Position numbers and translations under genes: made by a program
Shown here: positions 36,706 through 48,954 of the stretch, piece after piece
How the letters are laid out: each line of letters begins with the position of its first letter
Position numbering within the stretch: position 1 is the first letter of the stretch
Notes under the pieces: generated by a model
The model's database searches: none
The model's input: the letters and a program-made list of their open reading frames with translations, nothing else
Told to the model about the DNA's origin: nothing
Assembly (NCBI GenBank): GCA_935421135.1
Contig: OW285188.1
Location: forward strand, 827,001 to 891,000
Length of the DNA stretch: 64,000 nucleotides
Source of the DNA: Bugulina stolonifera
Taxonomy: Eukaryota; Bryozoa; Gymnolaemata; Cheilostomatida; Bugulidae
Reading direction: 5' to 3'

Positions 36706-39441
36706 GTGAATGAAACACATTGTTACAAACAGCAATTTGGCACAAAACACACTGAAAACTTACTTTTATGCAATATTGACCATCTTCTACTAGTTTACAA
36801 ACTAATAACTCAAGTGAATGTGTCAAAAATCACGCATCTGACATTATGTTTCATGTTTGCAAAGTTGAATATTGCATGCAGAGTCATGTTTTAGTGATTT
36901 CCATTCAAATTATGCATTCTGAACATTGCAAAAGTGAATAAAACACATGTTTACAAACAGCAATTTGGCACAAAACACACTGAAAACTTACTTTTATGCA
37001 ATATTGAACATCTTCTACTAGTTTACAAACTAATAACTCAAGTGAATGTGTCAAAAATCACAAATCTGACATTATGTTTCATGTTTGCAAAGTTGAATAT
37101 TGCATGCAAAGTCATGTTTTATTGATTTCCATTCAAATTATGCATTCTGAACATTGCAAAAGTGAATGAAACACATTGTTACAAACAGCAATTTGGTACC
37201 AAACACGCTGAAAACTTACTTTTATGTAATATTGAACATCCTCCACTAGTTTATAAACTGATGACTCAAGTGTATTTGTCAAAAATCACAAATCTGACAT
37301 TATGTTTCATGTTTGCAAAGTTGAATATTGCATGCAAAGTCATGTTTTATTGATTTTTATTCAAAATATGCACTCTGAACATTGCAAAAGTGAATGAAAC
37401 ACATTGTTACAAACAGCAATTTGGCACAAAACACACTGAAAATTTACTTTTATGCAATATTGAACATCTTCTACTAGTTTACAAACTAATAACTCAAGTG
37501 AATGTGTCAAAAATCACAAATCTGACATTATGTTTCATGTTTGCAAAGTTGAATATTGCATGCAGAGTCATGTTTTAGTGATTTCCATTCAAATTATGCA
37601 TTCTGAACATTGCAAAAGTGAATAAAACACATGTTTACAAACAGCAATTTGGCACAAAACACACTGAAAACTTACTTTTATGCAATATTGACCATCTTCT
37701 ACTAGTTTACAAACTAATAACTCAAGTGAATGTGTCAAAAATCACAAATCTGACATTATGTTTCATGTTTGCAAAGTTGAATATTGCATGCAAAGTCATG
37801 TTTTATTGATTTCCATTCAAATTATGCATTCTGAACATTGCAAAAGTGAATGAAACACATTGTTACAAACAGCAATTTGGTACCAAACACGCTGAAAACT
37901 TACTTTTATGTAATATTGAACATCCTCCACTAGTTTATAAACTGATAACTCAAGTGTATTTGTCAAAAATCACAAATCTGACATTATGTTTCATGTTTGC
38001 AAAGTTGAATATTGCATGCAAAGTCATGTTTTATTGATTTTTATTCAAAATATGCACTCTGAACATTGCAAAAGTGAATGAAACACATTGTTACAAACAG
38101 CAATTTGGCACAAAACACACTGAAAATTTACTTTTATGCAATATTGAACATCTTCTACTAGTTTACAAACTAATAACTCAAGTGAATGTGTCAAAAATCA
38201 CAAATCTGACATTATGTTTCATGTTTGCAAAGTTGAATATTGCATGCAGAGTCATGTTTTAGTGATTTCCATTCAAATTATGCATTCTGAACATTGCAAA
38301 AGTGAATAAAACACATGTTTACAAACAGCAATTTGGCACAAAACACACTGAAAACTTACTTTTATGCAATATTGAACATCTTCTACTAGTTTACAAACTA
38401 ATAACTCAAGTGAATGTGTCAAAAATCACAAATCTGACATTATGTTTCATGTTTGCAAAGTTGAATATTGCATGCAAAGTCATGTTTTATTGATTTCCAT
38501 TCAAATTATGCATTCTGAACATTGCAAAAGTGAATGAAACACATTGTTACAAACAGCAATTTGCTACCAAACACGCTGAAAACTTACTTTTATGTAATAT
38601 TGAACATCCTCCACTAGTTTATAAACTGATAACTCAAGTGTATTTGTCAAAAATCACAAATCTGACATTATGTTTCATGTTTGCAAAGTTGAATATTGCA
38701 TGCAAAGTCATGTTTTATTGATTTTTATTCAAAATATGCACTCTGAACATTGCAAAAGTGAATGAAACACATTGTTACAAACAGCAATTTGGCACAAAAC
38801 ACACTGAAAACTTACTTTTATGCAATATTGACCATCTTCTACTAGTTTACAAACTAATAACTCGAGTGAATGTGTCAAAAATCACGCATCTGACATTATG
38901 TTTCATGTTTGCAAAGTTGAATATTGCATGCAGAGTCATGTTTTAGTGATTTCCATTCAAATTATGCATTCTGAACATTGCAAAAGTGAATAAAACACAT
39001 GTTTACAAACAGCAATTTGGCACAAAACACACTGAAAACTTACTTTTATGCAATATTGAACATCTTCTACTAGTTTACAAACTAATAACTCAAGTGAATG
39101 TGTCAAAAATCACAAATCTGACATTATGTTTCATGTTTGCAAAGTTGAATATTGCATGCAAAGTCATGTTTTATTGATTTCCATTCAAATTATGCATTCT
39201 GAACATTGCAAAAGTGAATGAAACACATTGTTACAAACAGCAATTTGGTACCAAACACGCTGAAAACTTACTTTTATGTAATATTGAACATCCTCCACTA
39301 GTTTATAAACTGATAACTCAAGTGTATTTGTCAAAAATCACAAATCTGACATTATGTTTCATGTTTGCAAAGTTGAATATTGCATGCAAAGTCATGTTTT
39401 ATTGATTTTTATTCAAAATATGCACTCTGAACATTGCAAAA
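36706..39441 (+). repeat. Four tandem 684-bp 3-mers
   Basis: 2,736 bp: four units starting at 36706, 37390, 38074 and 38758, each an A/F chimera then G then C. In the first and last units the chimera is mostly F after an A front (TTGACCATC, ATCACGCATC); in the middle two it is mostly A with an F tail. The switch point from A to F therefore differs between units. Private changes include ACTGATGACTC in C at 37162, TTTGCTACC in C at 38530 (KpnI site lost), and TTGACCATC in G at 37618. Confidence 0.92.
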
Positions 39442-41259
39442 GTGAATGAAACACATTGTTACAAACAGCAATTTGGCACAAAACACACTGAAAATTTACT
39501 TTTATGCAATATTGAACATCTTCTACTAGTTTACAAACTAATAACTCAAGTGAATGTGTCAAAAATCACAAATCTGACATTATGTTTCATGTTTGCAAAG
39601 TTGAATATTGCATGCAAAGTCATGTTTTAGTGATTTTCATTCAAATTATGCATTCTGAACATTGCAAAAGTTAATGAAACACATTGTTACAAACAGCAAT
39701 TTGGCACAAAGCACACTGAAAACTTACTTTTATGCAATATTGAACATCTACTAGTTTCCAAACTAACAACTCAAGTGAATGTGTCAAAAATCACAAATCT
39801 GACATTATGTTTCATGTTTGCAAAGTTGAATATTGCATGCAGAGTCATGTTTTATTGATTTTCATTCAAATTATGCATTCTAAACGTTGCAAAAGTGAAT
39901 CAAACGCATTGTTACAAACAGCAATTTGGCACAAAACACACTGAAAACTTACTTTTATGCAATATTGAACATCTTCTACTAGTTTACAAACTAATAACTC
40001 AAGTGAATGTGTCAAAAATCACAAATCTGACATTATGTTTCATGTTTGCAAAGTTGAATATTGCGTGCAAAGTCATGTTTTAGTGATTTTCATTCAAATT
40101 ATGCATTCTGAACATTGCAAAAGTTAATGAAACACATTGTTACAAACAGAAATTTGGTACCAAACACACTGAAAGCTTACTTTTATGTAATATTGAACAT
40201 CTTCTACTAAATTGCAAACTGATAATTCAAGTGAATTTGTCAAAAATCACAAATCTGATGTTATGTTCCATGTTTGCAAAGTTGTATATGGCATGCAAAG
40301 TCATGTTTTATTGATTTTCATTCAAATTATGCATTCTGAACATTGCAAAAGTGAATGGAACACATTGTTACAAACAGCAATTTGGCACAAAGCACACTGA
40401 AAACTTACTTTTATGCAATATTGAACATCTACTAGTTTCCAAACTAACAACTCAAGTGAATGTGTCAAAAATCACAAATCTGACATTATGTTTCATGTTT
40501 GCGAAGTTGAATATTGCATGCAGAGTCATGTTTTATTGATTTTCATTCAAATTATGCATTCTAAACGTTGCAAAAGTGAATCAAACGCATTGTTACAAAC
40601 AGCAATTTGGCACAAAACACACTGAAAACTTACTTTTATGCAATATTGACCATCTTCTACTAGTTTACAAACTAATAACTCGAGTGAATGTGTCAAAAAT
40701 CACGCATCTGACATTATGTTTCATGTTTGCAAAGTTGAATATTGCATGCAGAGTCATGTTTTAGTGATTTCCATTCAAATTATGCATTCTGAACATTGCA
40801 AAAGTGAATAAAACACATGTTTACAAACAGCAATTTGGCACAAAACACACTGAAAACTTACTTTTATGCAATATTGAACATCTTCTACTAGTTTACAAAC
40901 TAATAACTAAAGTGAATGTGTCAAAAATCACAAATCTGACATTATGTTTCATGTTTGCAAAGTTGAATATTGCATGCAAAGTCATGTTTTATTGATTTCC
41001 ATTCAAATTATGCATTCTGAACATTGCAAAAGTGAATGAAACACATTGTTACAAACAGCAATTTGGTACCAAACACGCTGAAAACTTACTTTTATGTAAT
41101 ATTGAACATCCTCCACTAGTTTATAAACTGATAACTCAAGTGTATTTGTCAAAAATCACAAATCTGACATTATGTTTCATGTTTGCAAAGTTGAATATTG
41201 CATGCAAAGTCATGTTTTATTGATTTTCATTCAAATTATGCATTCTGAACATTGCAAAA
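39442..41259 (+). repeat. 8-mer HOR unit, copy 7
   Basis: 1,818 bp, starts 39442, 39670, 39895, 40123, 40351, 40576, 40804 and 41032. The final C ends with an E/A2-type tail (GATTTTCATTCAAATTATG, then CATTCTG) and is followed directly by B, so the junction with the next block is a C/A2 fusion that removed one 228-bp A2. Confidence 0.92.
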
Positions 41260-42168
41260 GTGAATGGAACACATTGTTACAAACAGCAATTTGGCACAAA
41301 GCACACTGAAAACTTACTTTTATGCAATATTGAACATCTACTAGTTTCCAAACTAACAACTCAAGTGAATGTGTCAAAAATCACAAATCTGACATTATGT
41401 TTCATGTTTGCAAAGTTGAATATTGCATGCAGAGTCATGTTTTATTGATTTTCATTCAAATTATGCATTCTAAACGTTGCAAAAGTGAATCAAACGCATT
41501 GTTACAAACAGCAATTTGGCACAAAACACACTGAAAACTTACTTTTATGCAATATTGACCATCTTCTACTAGTTTACAAACTAATAACTCGAGTGAATGT
41601 GTCAAAAATCACGCATCTGACATTATGTTTCATGTTTGCAAAGTTGAATATTGCATGCAGAGTCATGTTTTAGTGATTTCCATTCAAATTATGCATTCTG
41701 AACATTGCAAAAGTGAATAAAACACATGTTTACAAACAGCAATTTGGCACAAAACACACTGAAAACTTACTTTTATGCAATATTGAACATCTTCTACTAG
41801 TTTACAAACTAATAACTCAAGTGAATGTGTCAAAAATCACAAATCTGACATTATGTTTCATCTTTGCAAAGTTGAATATTGCATGCAAAGTCATGTTTTA
41901 TTGATTTCCATTCAAATTATGCATTCTGAACATTGCAAAAGTGAATGAAACACATTGTTACAAACAGCAATTTGGTACCAAACACGCTGAAAACTTACTT
42001 TTATGTAATATTGAACATCCTCCACTAGTTTATAAACTGATAACTCAAGTGTATTTGTCAAAAATCACAAATCTGACATTATGTTTCATGTTTGCAAAGT
42101 TGAATATTGCATGCAAAGTCATGTTTTATTGATTTTTATTCAAAATATGCACTCTGAACATTGCAAAA
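41260..42168 (+). repeat. 4-mer B-F-G2-C (5-mer lacking A2)
   Basis: 909 bp, starts 41260 (225 bp), 41485, 41713 and 41941. G2 carries the TTTCATCTTTGC marker of the 5-mer, and B has TTTGCAAAGTTG, also as in the 5-mer. This supports origin from the 1,137-bp unit by loss of A2. Confidence 0.9.
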
Positions 42169-43533
42169 GTGAATGAAACACATTGTTACAAACAGCAATT
42201 TGGCACAAAACACACTGAAAACTTACTTTTATGCAATATTGACCATCTTCTACTAGTTTACAAACTAATAACTCGAGTGAATGTGTCAAAAATCACGCAT
42301 CTGACATTATGTTTCATGTTTGCAAAGTTGAATATTGCATGCAGAGTCATGTTTTAGTGATTTCCATTCAAATTATGCATTCTGAACATTGCAAAAGTGA
42401 ATAAAACACATGTTTACAAACAGCAATTTGGCACAAAACACACTGAAAACTTACTTTTATGCAATATTGAACATCTTCTACTAGTTTACAAACTAATAAC
42501 TCAAGTGAATGTGTCAAAAATCACAAATCTGACATTATGTTTCATGTTTGCAAAGTTGAATATTGCATGCAAAGTCATGTTTTATTGATTTCCATTCAAA
42601 TTATGCATTCTGAACATTGCAAAAGTGAATGAAACACATTGTTACAAACAGCAATTTGGTACCAAACACACTGAAAACTTACTTTTATGCAATATTGAAC
42701 ATCTACTAGTTTCCAAACTAACAACTCAAGTGAATGTGTCAAAAATCACAAATCTGGCATTATGTTTCATGTTTGCAAAGTTGAATATTGCATGCAGAGT
42801 CATGTTTTATTGATTTTCATTCAAATTATGCATTCTAAACGTTGCAAAAGTGAATCAAACGCATTGTTACAAACAGCAATTTGGCACAAAACACACTGAA
42901 AACTTACTTTTATGCAATATTGACCATCTTCTACTAGTTTACAAACTAATAACTCGAGTGAATGTGTCAAAAATCACGCATCTGACATTATGTTTCATGT
43001 TTGCAAAGTTGAATATTGCATGCAGAGTCATGTTTTAGTGATTTCCATTCAAATTATGCATTCTGAACATTGCAAAAGTGAATAAAACACATGTTTACAA
43101 ACAGCAATTTGGCACAAAACACACTGAAAACTTACTTTTATGCAATATTGAACATCTTCTACTAGTTTACAAACTAATAACTCAAGTGAATGTGTCAAAA
43201 ATCACAAATCTGACATTATGTTTCATGTTTGCAAAGTTGAATATTGCATGCAAAGTCATGTTTTATTGATTTCCATTCAAATTATGCATTCTGAACATTG
43301 CAAAAGTGAATGAAACACATTGTTACAAACAGCAATTTGGTACCAAACACGCTGAAAACTTACTTTTATGTAATATTGAACATCCTCCACTAGTTTATAA
43401 ACTGATAACTCAAGTGTATTTGTCAAAAATCACAAATCTGACATTATGTTTCATGTTTGCAAAGTTGAATATTGCATGCAAAGTCATGTTTTATTGATTT
43501 TTATTCAAAATATGCACTCTGAACATTGCAAAA
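42169..43533 (+). repeat. 6-mer A/F-G-C/B-F-G-C
   Basis: 1,365 bp, starts 42169, 42397, 42625 (225 bp), 42850, 43078 and 43306. The monomer at 42625 starts as C (GTGAATGAAAC, GGTACCAAACACACTG) and continues as B (CATCTACTAGTTTCC), with CTGGCATTATG. It replaces the C that otherwise always follows G. Confidence 0.88.
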
Positions 43534-44445
43534 GTGAATGAAACACATTGTTACAAACAGCAATTTGGCACAAAACACACTGAAAATTTACTTTTATGCA
43601 ATATTGAACATCTTCTACTAGTTTACAAACTAATAACTCAAGTGAATGTGTCAAAAATCACAAATCTGACATTATGTTTCATGTTTGCAAAGTTGAATAT
43701 TGCATCCAAAGCCATGTTTTAGTGATTTTCATTCAAATTATGCATTCTGAACATTGCAAAAGTGAATGAAACACATTGTTACAAACAGCAATTTGGTACC
43801 AAACACGCTGAAAACTTACTTTTATGTAATATTGAACATCCTCCACTAGTTTATAAACTGATAACTCAAGTGTATTTGTCGAAAATCACAAATCTGACAT
43901 TATGTTTCATGTTTGCAAAGTTGAATATTGCATGCAAAGTCATGTTTTATTGATTTTTATTCAAAATATGCACTCTGAACATTGCAAAAGTGAATGAAAC
44001 ACATTGTTACAAACAGCAATTTGGCACAAAACACACTGAAAATTTACTTTTATGCAATATTGAACATCTTCTACTAGTTTACAAACTAATAACTCAAGTG
44101 AATGTGTCAAAAATCACAAATCTGACATTATGTTTTATGTTTGCAAAGTTGAATATTGCATGCAAAGTCATGTTTTAGTGATTTTCATTCAAATTATGCA
44201 TTCTGAACATTGCAAAAGTTAATGAAACACATTGTTACAAACAGCAATTTGGTACCAAACACACTGAAAACTTACTTTTATGTAATATTGAACATCTTCT
44301 ACTAAATTGCAAACTGATAATTCAAGTGAATTTGTCAAAAATCACAAATCTGATGTTATGTTCCATGTTTGCAAAGTTGTACATGGCATGCAAAGTCATG
44401 TTTTATTGATTTTCATTCAAATTATGCATTCTGAACATTGCAAAA
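43534..44445 (+). repeat. 4-mer A-C-A-E'
   Basis: 912 bp, starts 43534, 43762, 43990 and 44218. The first A has two private changes (TTGCATCCAAAGCC). A C follows A directly at 43762, with an A-type tail on the preceding monomer, which is not the normal order. E' at 44218 leads to B. Confidence 0.88.
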
Positions 44446-45354
44446 GTGAATGGAACACATTGTTACAAACAGCAATTTGGCACAAAGCACACTGAAAACT
44501 TACTTTTATGCAATATTGAACATCTACTAGTTTCCAAACTAACAACTCAAGTGAATGTGTCAAAAATCACAAATCTGACATTATGTTTCATGTTTGCAAA
44601 GTTGAATATTGCATGCAGAGTCATGTTTTATTGATTTTCATTCAAATTATGCATTCTAAACGTTGCAAAAGTGAATCAAACGCATTGTTACAAACAGCAA
44701 TTTGGCACAAAACACACTGAAAACTTACTTTTATGCAATATTGACCATCTTCTACTAGTTTACAAACTAATAACTCGAGTGAATGTGTCAAAAATCACGC
44801 ATCTGACATTATGTTTCATGTTTGCAAAGTTGAATATTGCATGCAGAGTCATGTTTTAGTGATTTCCATTCAAATTATGCATTCTGAACATTGCAAAAGT
44901 GAATAAAACACATGTTTACAAACAGCAATTTGGCACAAAACACACTGAAAACTTACTTTTATGCAATATTGAACATCTTCTACTAGTTTACAAACTAATA
45001 ACTCAAGTGAATGTGTCAAAAATCACAAATCTGACATTATGTTTCATGTTTGCAAAGTTGAATATTGCATGCAAAGTCATGTTTTATTGATTTCCATTCA
45101 AATTATGCATTCTGAACATTGCAAAAGTGAATGAAACACATTGTTACAAACAGCAATTTGGTACCAAACACGCTGAAAACTTACTTTTATGTAATATTGA
45201 ACATCCTCCACTAGTTTATAAACTGATAACTCAAGTGTATTTGTCAAAAATCACAAATCTGACATTATGTTTCATGTTTGCAAAGTTGAATATTGCATGC
45301 AAAGTCATGTTTTATTGATTTTTATTCAAAATATGCACTCTGAACATTGCAAAA
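44446..45354 (+). repeat. 4-mer B-F-G-C
   Basis: 909 bp, starts 44446 (225 bp), 44671, 44899 and 45127. G has AACTCAAGTG. From 44671 the order F-G-C-A-E-B-H-I-C-A-E' runs to 47175 and recurs at 55066-57570 and, with a variant G, at 58027-60531. Confidence 0.9.
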
Positions 45355-46035
45355 GTGAATGAAACACATTGTTACAAACAGCAATTTGGCACAAAACACA
45401 CTGAAAATTTACTTTTATGCAATATTGAACATCTTCTACTAGTTTACAAACTAATAACTCAAGTGAATGTGTCAAAAATCACAAATCTGACATTATGTTT
45501 CATGTTTGCAAAGTTGAATATTGCATGCAAAGTCATGTTTTAGTGATTTTCATTCAAATTATGCATTCTGAACATTGCAAAAGTTAATGAAACACATTGT
45601 TACAAACAGAAATTTGGTACCAAACACACTGAAAGCTTACTTTTATGTAATATTGAACATCTTCTACTAAATTGCAAACTGATAATTCAAGTGAATTTGT
45701 CAAAAATCACAAATCTGATGTTATGTTCCATGTTTGCAAAGTTGTATATGGCATGCAAAGTCATGTTTTATTGATTTTCATTCAAATTATGCATTCTGAA
45801 CATTGCAAAAGTGAATGGAACACATTGTTACAAACAGCAATTTGGCACAAAGCACACTGAAAACTTACTTTTATGCAATATTGAACATCTACTAGTTTCC
45901 AAACTAACAACTCAAGTGAATGTGTCAAAAATCACAAATCTGACATTATGTTTCATGTTTGCGAAGTTGAATATTGCATGCAGAGTCATGTTTTATTGAT
46001 TTTCATTCAAATTATGCATTCTAAACGTTGCAAAA

Positions 46036-46263
46036 GTGAATCAAACGCATTGTTACAAACAGCAATTTGGCACAAAACACACTGAAAACTTACTTTTATG
46101 CAATATTGACCATCTTCTACTAGTTTACAAACTAATAACTCAAGTGAATGTGTCAAAAATCACAAATCTGACATTATGTTTCATGTTTGCAAAGTTGAAT
46201 AGTGCATGCAAAGTCATGTTTTATTGATTTTCATTCAAAATATGCACTCTGAACATTGCAAAA
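46036..46263 (+). repeat. Monomer type H (F/R chimera, reference copy)
   Basis: 228 bp. The front is F-like (GTGAATCAAACGC, TTGACCATC); the back has AACTCAAGTG, ATCACAAATC and GTTGAATAGTGCATGC, with a tail of GATTTTCATTCAAAATATG. The AATAGTGC change is shared with type R (51874) and, like R, H is followed by I. Other copies start at 56431 and 59392; a relative with a GGTACC front starts at 63679. Confidence 0.87.
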
Positions 46264-46491
46264 GTGAATGAAACACATTGTTACAAACAGCAATTTGGTA
46301 CCAAACACACTGAAAACTTACTTTTATGTAATATTGAACATCCTCCACTAGTTTATAAACTGAGAACTCAAGTGTATTTGTCAAAAATCACAAATCTGTC
46401 ATTATGTTTCATGTTTGCAAAGTTGAATATTGCATGCAAAGTCATGTTTTATTGATTTCCATTCAAATTATGCATTCTGAACATTGCAAAA
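46264..46491 (+). repeat. Monomer type I (reference copy)
   Basis: 228 bp, C-like, with GGTACCAAACACACTG (no CACGCTG), CATCCTCCACTAG, AAACTGAGAAC, AATCTGTCATTATG and a G-type tail GATTTCCATTC. It is always followed by C when complete. Other copies start at 52102 (with GAGAACACAAG), 56659, 59620 and 63223. Confidence 0.88.
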
Positions 46492-46719
46492 GTGAATGAA
46501 ACACATTGTTACAAACAGCAATTTGGTACCAAACACGCTGAAAACTTACTTTTATGTAATATTGAACATCCTCCACTAGTTTATAAACTGATAACTCAAG
46601 TGTATTTGTCAAAAATCACAAATCTGACATTATGTTTCATGTTTGCAAAGTTGAATATTGCATGCAAAGTCATGTTTTATTGATTTTTATTCAAAATATG
46701 CACTCTGAACATTGCAAAA

Positions 46720-48954
46720 GTGAATGAAACACATTGTTACAAACAGCAATTTGGCACAAAACACACTGAAAATTTACTTTTATGCAATATTGAACATCTT
46801 CTACTAGTTTACAAACTAATAACTCAAGTGAATGTGTCAAAAATCACAAATCTGACATTATGTTTCATGTTTGCAAAGTTGAATATTGCATGCAAAGTCA
46901 TGTTTTAGTGATTTTCATTCAAATTATGCATTCTGAACATTGCAAAAGTTAATGAAACACATTGTTACAAACAGCAATTTGGTACCAAACACACTGAAAA
47001 CTTACTTTTATGTAATATTGAACATCTTCTACTAAATTGCAAACTGATAATTCAAGTGAATTTGTCAAAAATCACAAATCTGATGTTATGTTCCATGTTT
47101 GCAAAGTTGTACATGGCATGCAAAGTCATGTTTTATTGATTTTCATTCAAATTATGCATTCTGAACATTGCAAAAGTGAATGGGACACATTGTTACAAAC
47201 AGCAATTTGGCACAAAGCACACTGAAAACTTACTTTTATGCAATATTGAACATCTACTAGTTTCCAAACTAACAACTCAAGTGAATGTGTCAAAAATCAC
47301 AAATCTGGCATTATGTTTCATGTTTGCAAAGTTGAATATTGCATGCAAAGTCATGTTTTATTGATTTTTATTCAAAATATGCACTCTGAACATTGCAAAT
47401 GTGAATGAAACACATTGTTACAAACAGCAATTTGGTACCAAACACACTGAAAACTTACTTTTATGTAATATTGAACATCTTCCACTAGTTTATAAACTGA
47501 TAACTCAAGTGTATTTGTCAAAAATCACAAATCTGACATTATGTTTCATGTTTGCAAAGTTGAATATTGCATGCAAAGTCATGTTTTATTGATTTTCATT
47601 CAAATTATGCATTCTGAACATTGCAAAAGTTAATGAAACACATTGTTACAAACAGCAATTTGATACCAAACACACTGAAAACTTACTTTTATGTAATATT
47701 GAACATCTTCCACTAGTCAATTTGTCAAAAATCACAAATCTGACATTATGTTTCATGTTTGCAAAGTTGAATATTGCATGCAAAGTCATGTTTTAGTGAT
47801 TTTCATTCAAATTATGCATTCTGAACATTGCAAAAGTTAATGAAACACATTGTTACAAACAGCAATTTGGTACCAAACACACTGAAAACTTACTTTTATG
47901 TAATATTGAACATCTTCTACTAGTTTATAAACTGATAACTCAAGTGTATTTGTCAAAAATCACAAATCTGACATAATGTTTCATGTTTGCAAAGTTGAAT
48001 ATTGCATGCAAAGTCATGTTTTATTGATTTCCATTCAAATTATGCATTCTGAACATTGCAAAAGTGAATGAAACACATTGTTACAAACAGCAATTTGGTA
48101 CCAAACACGCTGAAAACTTACTTTTATGTAATATTGAACATCCTCCACTAGTTTATAAACTGATAACTCAAGTGTATTTGTCAAAAATCACAAATCTGAC
48201 ATTATGTTTCATGTTTGCAAAGTTGAATATTGCATGCAAAGTCATGTTTTATTGATTTTTATTCAAAATATGCACTCTGAACATTGCAAAAGTGAATGAA
48301 ACACATTGTTACAAACAGCAATTTGGCACAAAACACACTGAAAATTTACTTTTATGCAATATTGAACATCTTCTACTAGTTTACAAACTAATAACTCAAG
48401 TGAATGTGTCAAAAATCACAAATCTGACATTATGTTTCATGTTTGCAAAGTTGAATATTGCATGCAAAGTCATGTTTTATTGATTTTCATTCAAATTATG
48501 CATTCTGAACATTGCAAAAGTTAATGAGACACATTGTTACAAACAGCAATTTGGTACCAAACACACTGAAAACTTACTTTTTTGTAATATTGAACATCTT
48601 CCACTGGTCAATTTGTCAAAAATCACAAATCTGACATTATGTTTCATGTTTGCAAAGTTGAATATTGCATGCAAAGTCATGTTTTATTGATTTTCATTCA
48701 AAATATGCACTCTGAACATTGCAAAAGTGAATGAAACACATTGTTACAAACAGCAATTTGGTACCAAACACACTGAAAACTTACTTTTATGTAATATTGA
48801 ACATCTTCTACTAGTTTATAAACTGATAACTCAAGTGTATTTGTCAAAAATCACAAATCTGACATTATGTTTCATGTTTGCAAAGTTGAATATTGCATGC
48901 AAAGTCATGTTTTATTGATTTTTATTCAAAATATGCACTCTGAACATTGCAAAA
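46720..48954 (+). repeat. 10-mer A-E'-B-J-K-L-C-A-K2-M
   Basis: 2,235 bp, starts 46720, 46948, 47176, 47401, 47629, 47836, 48064, 48292, 48520 and 48727. B has GTGAATGGGAC and CTGGCATTATG. J has GCAAATGTGAATG and CATCTTCCACTAG. K and K2 are 207 bp. L starts GTTAATG and has CTGACATAATG, which places a TAA in the otherwise open frame. A at 48292 has an E-type tail. M is C-like with CATCTTCTACTAG. Copies of this arrangement follow at 48955 and 60076. Confidence 0.9.
47629..47835 (+). repeat. Monomer type K (207 bp, 21-bp deletion)
   Basis: 207 bp. The sequence reads CATCTTCCACTAGTCAATTTG, so 21 bases are missing compared with a full monomer, including the AGTTTATAAACT dyad. It also has TTTGATACC, which removes the KpnI site. 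Equivalent 207-bp monomers start at 48520, 49864, 50527, 60985 and 61876; those at 48520, 50527 and 61876 read CACTGGTCAATTTG and TTTTTTGTAATATTG. Confidence 0.92.

Larger units (their letters stand above)
45355..46719 (+). repeat. 6-mer A-E-B-H-I-C
   Basis: 1,365 bp, starts 45355, 45583, 45811 (225 bp), 46036, 46264 and 46492. This is the first block with the right-side types H and I. It joins an 8-mer-like front (A-E-B with TTTGCGAAGTTG) to an H-I-C end. Confidence 0.9.

Noticed and set aside
47629..47835. Insertion or excision footprint of a mobile element in the 207-bp monomers
   Set aside because: The change is a simple 21-bp loss with no target-site duplication or terminal repeats. A short deletion is enough to explain it.
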